Below are positions 60,396 through 64,000 of a stretch of 64,000 bases of DNA, in pieces (the first letter of the stretch is position 1; every line of letters begins with the position of its first letter). Position numbers and translations under genes: made by a program. Source of the stretch: Frateuria_A yonginensis (GTDB taxonomy: Bacteria > Pseudomonadota > Gammaproteobacteria > Xanthomonadales > Rhodanobacteraceae); the NCBI RefSeq assembly GCF_037137055.1, contig NZ_JBBBNY010000013.1, positions 1 through 64,000 of the forward strand, written 5' to 3'. The notes beneath the pieces are model-generated. The model did not search any database. It was not told the DNA's origin and was given only the letters and a program-made list of their open reading frames with translations.

Positions 60396-63281
60396 TTACT
60401 GGAACTTGTAGGACACGCCGACCTCGTAGCGGCGCCCGTAGCGTTCCCAGGTCAGCACCTGCCGCGGGTCGTCGTTCTGGTAGGTCACGAACGTCTTGTT
60501 GGAGAGGTTCGAGCCCTGCGCGATCAGGGTCAGCCCTTCCAGCGGACCGTGGTTGAAGGTGTAGCTGACCTGCGCGTCGTAGACGCTGCCGCCCTTGATC
60601 GTCTGCTCGATGCGGGTGGCGCTGATGCCCGACACCTCGCCGAGGAAGCTGGAGCGGTAGCTGTCGCCGATGCGCGCCTCGAAGCCGTTGTGCTGGTAAT
60701 ACAGCGTGGCGTTGGCGGTCCACTTGGACAGCCCCGGCACGGTGATCGGGCTCGGGTTGTCGCCGTACACCAGCGAGCTCTTGGTGTAGCCGCCGGTCAG
60801 GATGCCGCCGAAGCCGGCCAGGGCCGGGGTGAACTGGCTGAAGGGCAGGTTGAACGTGGTCTGCAGACCCTTCACGTAGCCGTGGCCGTCGTTCACCGGG
60901 CCGGAGACGATGCCGAGCGTGGTGCCCAACTGCTGCTGCTGCGCAGGCGACAGGTAGGAACCGACGAATGCGCTGAAGTCGTACAGGTAGGCGGCGTTCG
61001 GGTCGATGTAGTCCCTCAGGCCCAGGAAATACGCCGACACCGCCACGTAGCCGGCACCGCCGGAGCGGCACAGGTCCGAGGTCTTGGACTCGGCCGCGCT
61101 GCACTGGTAGCCGGAACCGCTGTTCTCGAAGTAGTGCTCGTAACTGACGTTGTAGTTGTCTGCCATGGTCGGCAGCAGCTTGGCGTTGCCGCCGGACGCG
61201 CTGAAATACGACTGGTTCGGGTCGGTGTTCGGCAGCTTGGTGATGTCGCCGGACACGCCCAGGCTGGCGCTCATCTGATCCATGCGCGGACGTGCCATCA
61301 CGCGGGCGGCGCCCACGCGCAGGTCGTCCCTCTCGCCGAAGTCAAAGATCAGGTTCATGCTGGGCAGGTACTTGGTGAACGTCGTGCCGCCGGAGACCGG
61401 CACCAGCACCGCGTTCGAGCCGTTGGTGCCGCCCGCGCTCGCTTCCACGCGCTGGCCGGTGGAGGACTGCGCCGTGTGCGCCGCCTGCACGCCGAAGTTG
61501 CCGCGCAGGCCGACGTCGCCCAGCGAGGTGTCCAGGTTGAATTGCAGGTACGAGGTCACGTCACGCTCGTTGACCTTCCAGTTCGGCGGCACCGAGATCG
61601 ACGACAGTGCGGTAGGGAACAGCTGGTAGGTGCCGTTGGCGATCATCGAGAGCGGGTCGTAGCAGACCTGCGAGGCGATGCCCATCCAGGCCAGCGGGCT
61701 GCAGCTCGAGGCGCTGAGCGGTGCCGTCTGCGCGCCGTTGGGCAGGATCAGGAAGGCCTGGTCGATGTTGTAGGTCTTGTCGCGGGTGCCGCGCACCACG
61801 CCGAACTCCACCGAGGAGAACGGGCCGCTGAGGAACTCGCGCTCGACCGCCAGGCGCAGGTTGGCCAGGTGATCGTCGGTATGCGGCGCGTTGATGAAAC
61901 CGGCCTGCACCACCGGCGGCGTGGCGCCACCACCCCAGCCCTGCGGATCGGTCAGCACCATCTGGCCGCCGCTGTAGTCCAGCGAGGGGGTGAACCAGAG
62001 CATGCCGTCCGGCAGCTCGGTGAAGCCGAGGCTGTCGGTGGCGCCGCTGCCGGCGTAGCCGGTGCCCGAGTAGCTTTCCAGCAGCAGGTCGTGGCGCTGG
62101 GCGCGCGAGTAGCTGGCGGTCAGCGTGGCCGACCAGTTCTCGTTGAAGCGCAGCGAGTTTTCCCAGTTGATGTTGTAGACCTTGGCGTTGGTCTTGTTGT
62201 AGTCGTTGCGGACGACCGCCTTGACGTTGTCGTAGGTGCCGCTCTGCACGAAGCCGTTCTGCACGTTGCCGCCCGGCTGCAGCTGTGCGGCGCTCCAGAA
62301 CAGCGGGAACTCGATGCCCTTGGCCGCCTGCGCTTCCTTGAACTTGTCGTAGGTCAGGTCCAGCGTGCTGGTGAAGTGCTCGTTCGGCTGCCACTGCAGG
62401 GTGGTCAGCAGGCCGCTGCGGTTCATCTGGTCGGAGATGCCGTAGTTCTTCGAGCCGCCGACCACCAGGTCGCCGTTGGCGTCGGTCGGATAGCCCCACG
62501 GACCCTGGTGCTGGATCTGCGAGGGGTTGGACTGGAAGTCGATGCCGACGGTGACGCCGAAGGTGTGGTTGGCGAACTGGTTCACCCAGACGCCGTTGAC
62601 GTCGTAGCCGCGGTCGCCCACGCCCGGGCCGTCGGCCAGCTGCTTGGTACTGTCCCAGATGTAGCGGGCGTTGAGCGCGCTTTCCGGCTTGTCCTTGTCG
62701 AGCGGTCGGATGGTGCGCATGTCCACCGTGCCGGAGAGGCCCTGGCCGATCAGGTTCGCGGTGGGACTCAGGTGGACCACCACGCTGTCGAACCAGCTGG
62801 ACGGGTACTGGTCGTACTGCACGTCGCGGTTGTTGGAGGTGGACACCTGCTGGCTGCCGTTGACCAGCGCGGTGGAGAAGTCCGGGCCCAGGCCGTGGAT
62901 GCTCACCACCTGCGGGCGGCCGCTCACCGTCTGCACCGCCAGGCCCGGCAGGCGGCCCAGCGTGTCGGCGATGCTCACGCCCGGCAGCTTGCCGATCTGC
63001 TCGGCCGAGACCGCCTCGACGATGGCGTCGGAGTTGCGCTTCAGCGCGGTGGAGTTCTGGATGCTGCTGACGAAGCCGTTGACCTCCACGGTGCCCAGCT
63101 CGCGTGCCTTCTTTTGGTCGCTCGTGGAACGGCGGGCCGCGGCGCCGGCCTGCTGCTGGTCCTGGCTCTGCGCGGTGCTGGCCGACGGGTCGGCATCCTG
63201 CGGCGCGGCCGTGGCGATGCCGGTGAAACAAAGCCCCGCGGCCATGAGGGCCAGGGCCATTGGATTGCGCTTGATGAACAT
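60396..63281 (-). CDS. TonB-dependent receptor of the alpha-glucan locus
   Basis: A 961-residue outer-membrane receptor with a signal peptide (about 1-24). The plug domain (about 55-200) has VEAVSAEQIGKLPGVSIADTLGRLPGLAVQ and the barrel ends with an aromatic C-terminus (VSYKFQ). No carboxypeptidase-like N-terminal extension is seen. It should import maltodextrins energised by TonB, like MalA of Caulobacter. The ATG has GGGGAGACGC upstream. Operator 4 lies 134 bases before it. It heads the receptor-halogenase-GH13 operon. Confidence 0.92.
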   Translation of the reverse strand: MFIKRNPMALALMAAGLCFTGIATAAPQDADPSASTAQSQDQQQAGAAARRSTSDQKKARELGTVEVNGFVSSIQNSTALKRNSDAIVEAVSAEQIGKLPGVSIADTLGRLPGLAVQTVSGRPQVVSIHGLGPDFSTALVNGSQQVSTSNNRDVQYDQYPSSWFDSVVVHLSPTANLIGQGLSGTVDMRTIRPLDKDKPESALNARYIWDSTKQLADGPGVGDRGYDVNGVWVNQFANHTFGVTVGIDFQSNPSQIQHQGPWGYPTDANGDLVVGGSKNYGISDQMNRSGLLTTLQWQPNEHFTSTLDLTYDKFKEAQAAKGIEFPLFWSAAQLQPGGNVQNGFVQSGTYDNVKAVVRNDYNKTNAKVYNINWENSLRFNENWSATLTASYSRAQRHDLLLESYSGTGYAGSGATDSLGFTELPDGMLWFTPSLDYSGGQMVLTDPQGWGGGATPPVVQAGFINAPHTDDHLANLRLAVEREFLSGPFSSVEFGVVRGTRDKTYNIDQAFLILPNGAQTAPLSASSCSPLAWMGIASQVCYDPLSMIANGTYQLFPTALSSISVPPNWKVNERDVTSYLQFNLDTSLGDVGLRGNFGVQAAHTAQSSTGQRVEASAGGTNGSNAVLVPVSGGTTFTKYLPSMNLIFDFGERDDLRVGAARVMARPRMDQMSASLGVSGDITKLPNTDPNQSYFSASGGNAKLLPTMADNYNVSYEHYFENSGSGYQCSAAESKTSDLCRSGGAGYVAVSAYFLGLRDYIDPNAAYLYDFSAFVGSYLSPAQQQQLGTTLGIVSGPVNDGHGYVKGLQTTFNLPFSQFTPALAGFGGILTGGYTKSSLVYGDNPSPITVPGLSKWTANATLYYQHNGFEARIGDSYRSSFLGEVSGISATRIEQTIKGGSVYDAQVSYTFNHGPLEGLTLIAQGSNLSNKTFVTYQNDDPRQVLTWERYGRRYEVGVSYKFQ

Positions 63282-63414
63282 GTGCGTCTCCCCGCAAGAA
63301 TGTTTTGTGTCCGGCCGCTGCCCGCGCCGGTGTGCCCCGGTCATGCAGCGCTGCGGCAGGCTGTCAGCGACGTGGGGCGATGTTAAGGCTGCGTTTCCGC
63401 GACACGGCACGGAC

Positions 63415-63428
63415 TGCATACGTATTCA
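63415..63428. promoter_or_regulatory. LacI-type operator 4
   Basis: TGCATACGTATTCA is placed 134 bases upstream of the TonB receptor start codon. Confidence 0.82.
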
Positions 63429-63606
63429 TAACGAGCGCGAAAGCGGGCTCATCGCGCTGCAGCATGCGCCATCCACGGTCGGGAATCGCAGTGGCCGTCG
63501 CAGGAGAAATCCGCCTCGTACGGTCGGGTGCGCTTGTCCGCATGGCAGTCGGGCAGGCGTCGGCAGTGGCCGGGCGGATGTTTTTTTATTGCGCCCGCAG
63601 CACGGA

Positions 63607-63620
63607 TGAATACGTATGCA
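63607..63620. promoter_or_regulatory. LacI-type operator 5
   Basis: TGAATACGTATGCA is placed 85 bases upstream of the cytoplasmic GH13 start codon. Confidence 0.82.
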
Positions 63621-63704
63621 GGCGGATGAGCCATCGGGGGGCTACGGATAAGCTGGCGCCCGCTCGCCCATTCGCACAGGCGCAGGTCGCGCTAAAGGCT
63701 TCTG

Positions 63705-64000
63705 ATGACCAATCCACCGTGGTGGCGCGGTGCCGTCACCTACCAGATCTACCCGCGCAGTTTTGTGGACACCAATGGCGATGGCGTGGGCGATCTGCCG
63801 GGCATCATCGAGAAGCTGGACTACGTCGCCAGCCTGGGCGTGGACGCGATCTGGATCTCGCCGTTCTTCAAATCGCCGATGGCCGACTACGGCTACGACA
63901 TCGCCGACTATTGCGACGTCGACCCGCTGTTCGGCTCGCTGCGGGACTTCGACCGGCTGCTTGCCAAGGCGCACGGCCTGGGCATCCGCGTGATGATCGA
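63705..64000 (+). CDS. Cytoplasmic GH13 alpha-glucosidase, N-terminal part (runs off the window)
   Basis: The first 98 residues of a GH13 enzyme with no signal peptide. WWRGAVTYQIYPRSFVDTNGDGVGDLPGI, then the start of the barrel with LGVDAIWISPFFKSPMADYGYDI, are typical of oligo-1,6-/alpha-glucosidases (GH13_23-like). The calcium-loop residues NGDGVGD are intact. It would split imported maltodextrins to glucose in the cytoplasm. The catalytic residues lie beyond the window. The ATG follows CTAAAGG; operator 5 is 85 bases upstream. Confidence 0.9.
   Translation, partial: MTNPPWWRGAVTYQIYPRSFVDTNGDGVGDLPGIIEKLDYVASLGVDAIWISPFFKSPMADYGYDIADYCDVDPLFGSLRDFDRLLAKAHGLGIRVMI

Larger units (their letters stand above)
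63282..63704. promoter_or_regulatory. Divergent control region between receptor and cytoplasmic GH13 genes
   Basis: This 423-base gap has no gene. It holds operators 4 and 5, about 180 bases apart, which suggests two divergent promoters and possible DNA looping by the repressor. No terminator, repeat or RNA structure is apparent otherwise. Confidence 0.6.

Overview
The window is GC-rich (about two-thirds or more G+C by eye), tightly packed and Gram-negative in character: TonB-dependent receptor, lipoproteins, E. coli-type murB, quinone-type pyrD. Together with the xanthomonad-like alpha-glucan locus and a cassette array with very uniform attC sites, this suggests a gammaproteobacterium of the Xanthomonadales (Rhodanobacter/Dyella/Luteibacter/Xanthomonas relatives). 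That placement is inference from gene content and style; no database was searched.

Region 1 (1-3.9 kb) is an integron gene-cassette array read leftward on the minus strand. It has eight nearly identical attC sites, nine cassettes and an attI-like junction at about 3761. Most cassettes carry small unknown proteins; one is DUF2199-like and one DUF1871-like. The distal end is cut by an IS3-family insertion sequence that runs off the window. No integrase gene lies beside the attI-like site, so the array appears orphaned.

Region 2 (4-21 kb) is mixed chromosomal content: an exported amidohydrolase, a long asparagine synthetase, an M48 protease fused to a pilin-like segment, a GST, a lipoprotein esterase, a DsbA/FrnE oxidoreductase, an Ntn-hydrolase acylase, an AmiD-type amidase, a broken TfoX-like gene, a VOC protein, a GCS2 ligase coupled to a frameshifted ATP-grasp-like partner, an MFS transporter and a TenA-like protein.

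Region 3 (21-43 kb) holds a PAS-GGDEF-EAL protein, MsrA, S4 and PRC-barrel proteins, a DUF72 protein, a shattered PD40 pseudogene, a serine beta-lactamase-like hydrolase, an esterase, an MscS-type channel, AraC/Fsr, a Bax-inhibitor family protein, the tightly packed operon DUF4190-SDR-methyltransferase-pyrD-murB, an ALDH7 dehydrogenase and tRNA-Arg(CCT).

Region 4 (43-64 kb) is a coherent alpha-glucan (starch/maltodextrin) utilisation locus. It contains a LacI-family regulator, two inner-membrane sugar transporters, three exported GH13 enzymes plus one cytoplasmic GH13, a GH31 enzyme, a six-hairpin glycosidase, an esterase, a TonB-dependent receptor and a flavin-dependent tryptophan halogenase. 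A 14-bp near-palindrome (TGAATACGTATGCA in either orientation) occurs five times, always upstream of these genes, and is the likely LacI operator. The inferred flow is outer-membrane uptake by the receptor, trimming by exported GH13/GH31 enzymes, inner-membrane import, and final cleavage by the cytoplasmic GH13 enzyme. Six REP-like elements lie between genes from 12 to 55 kb.
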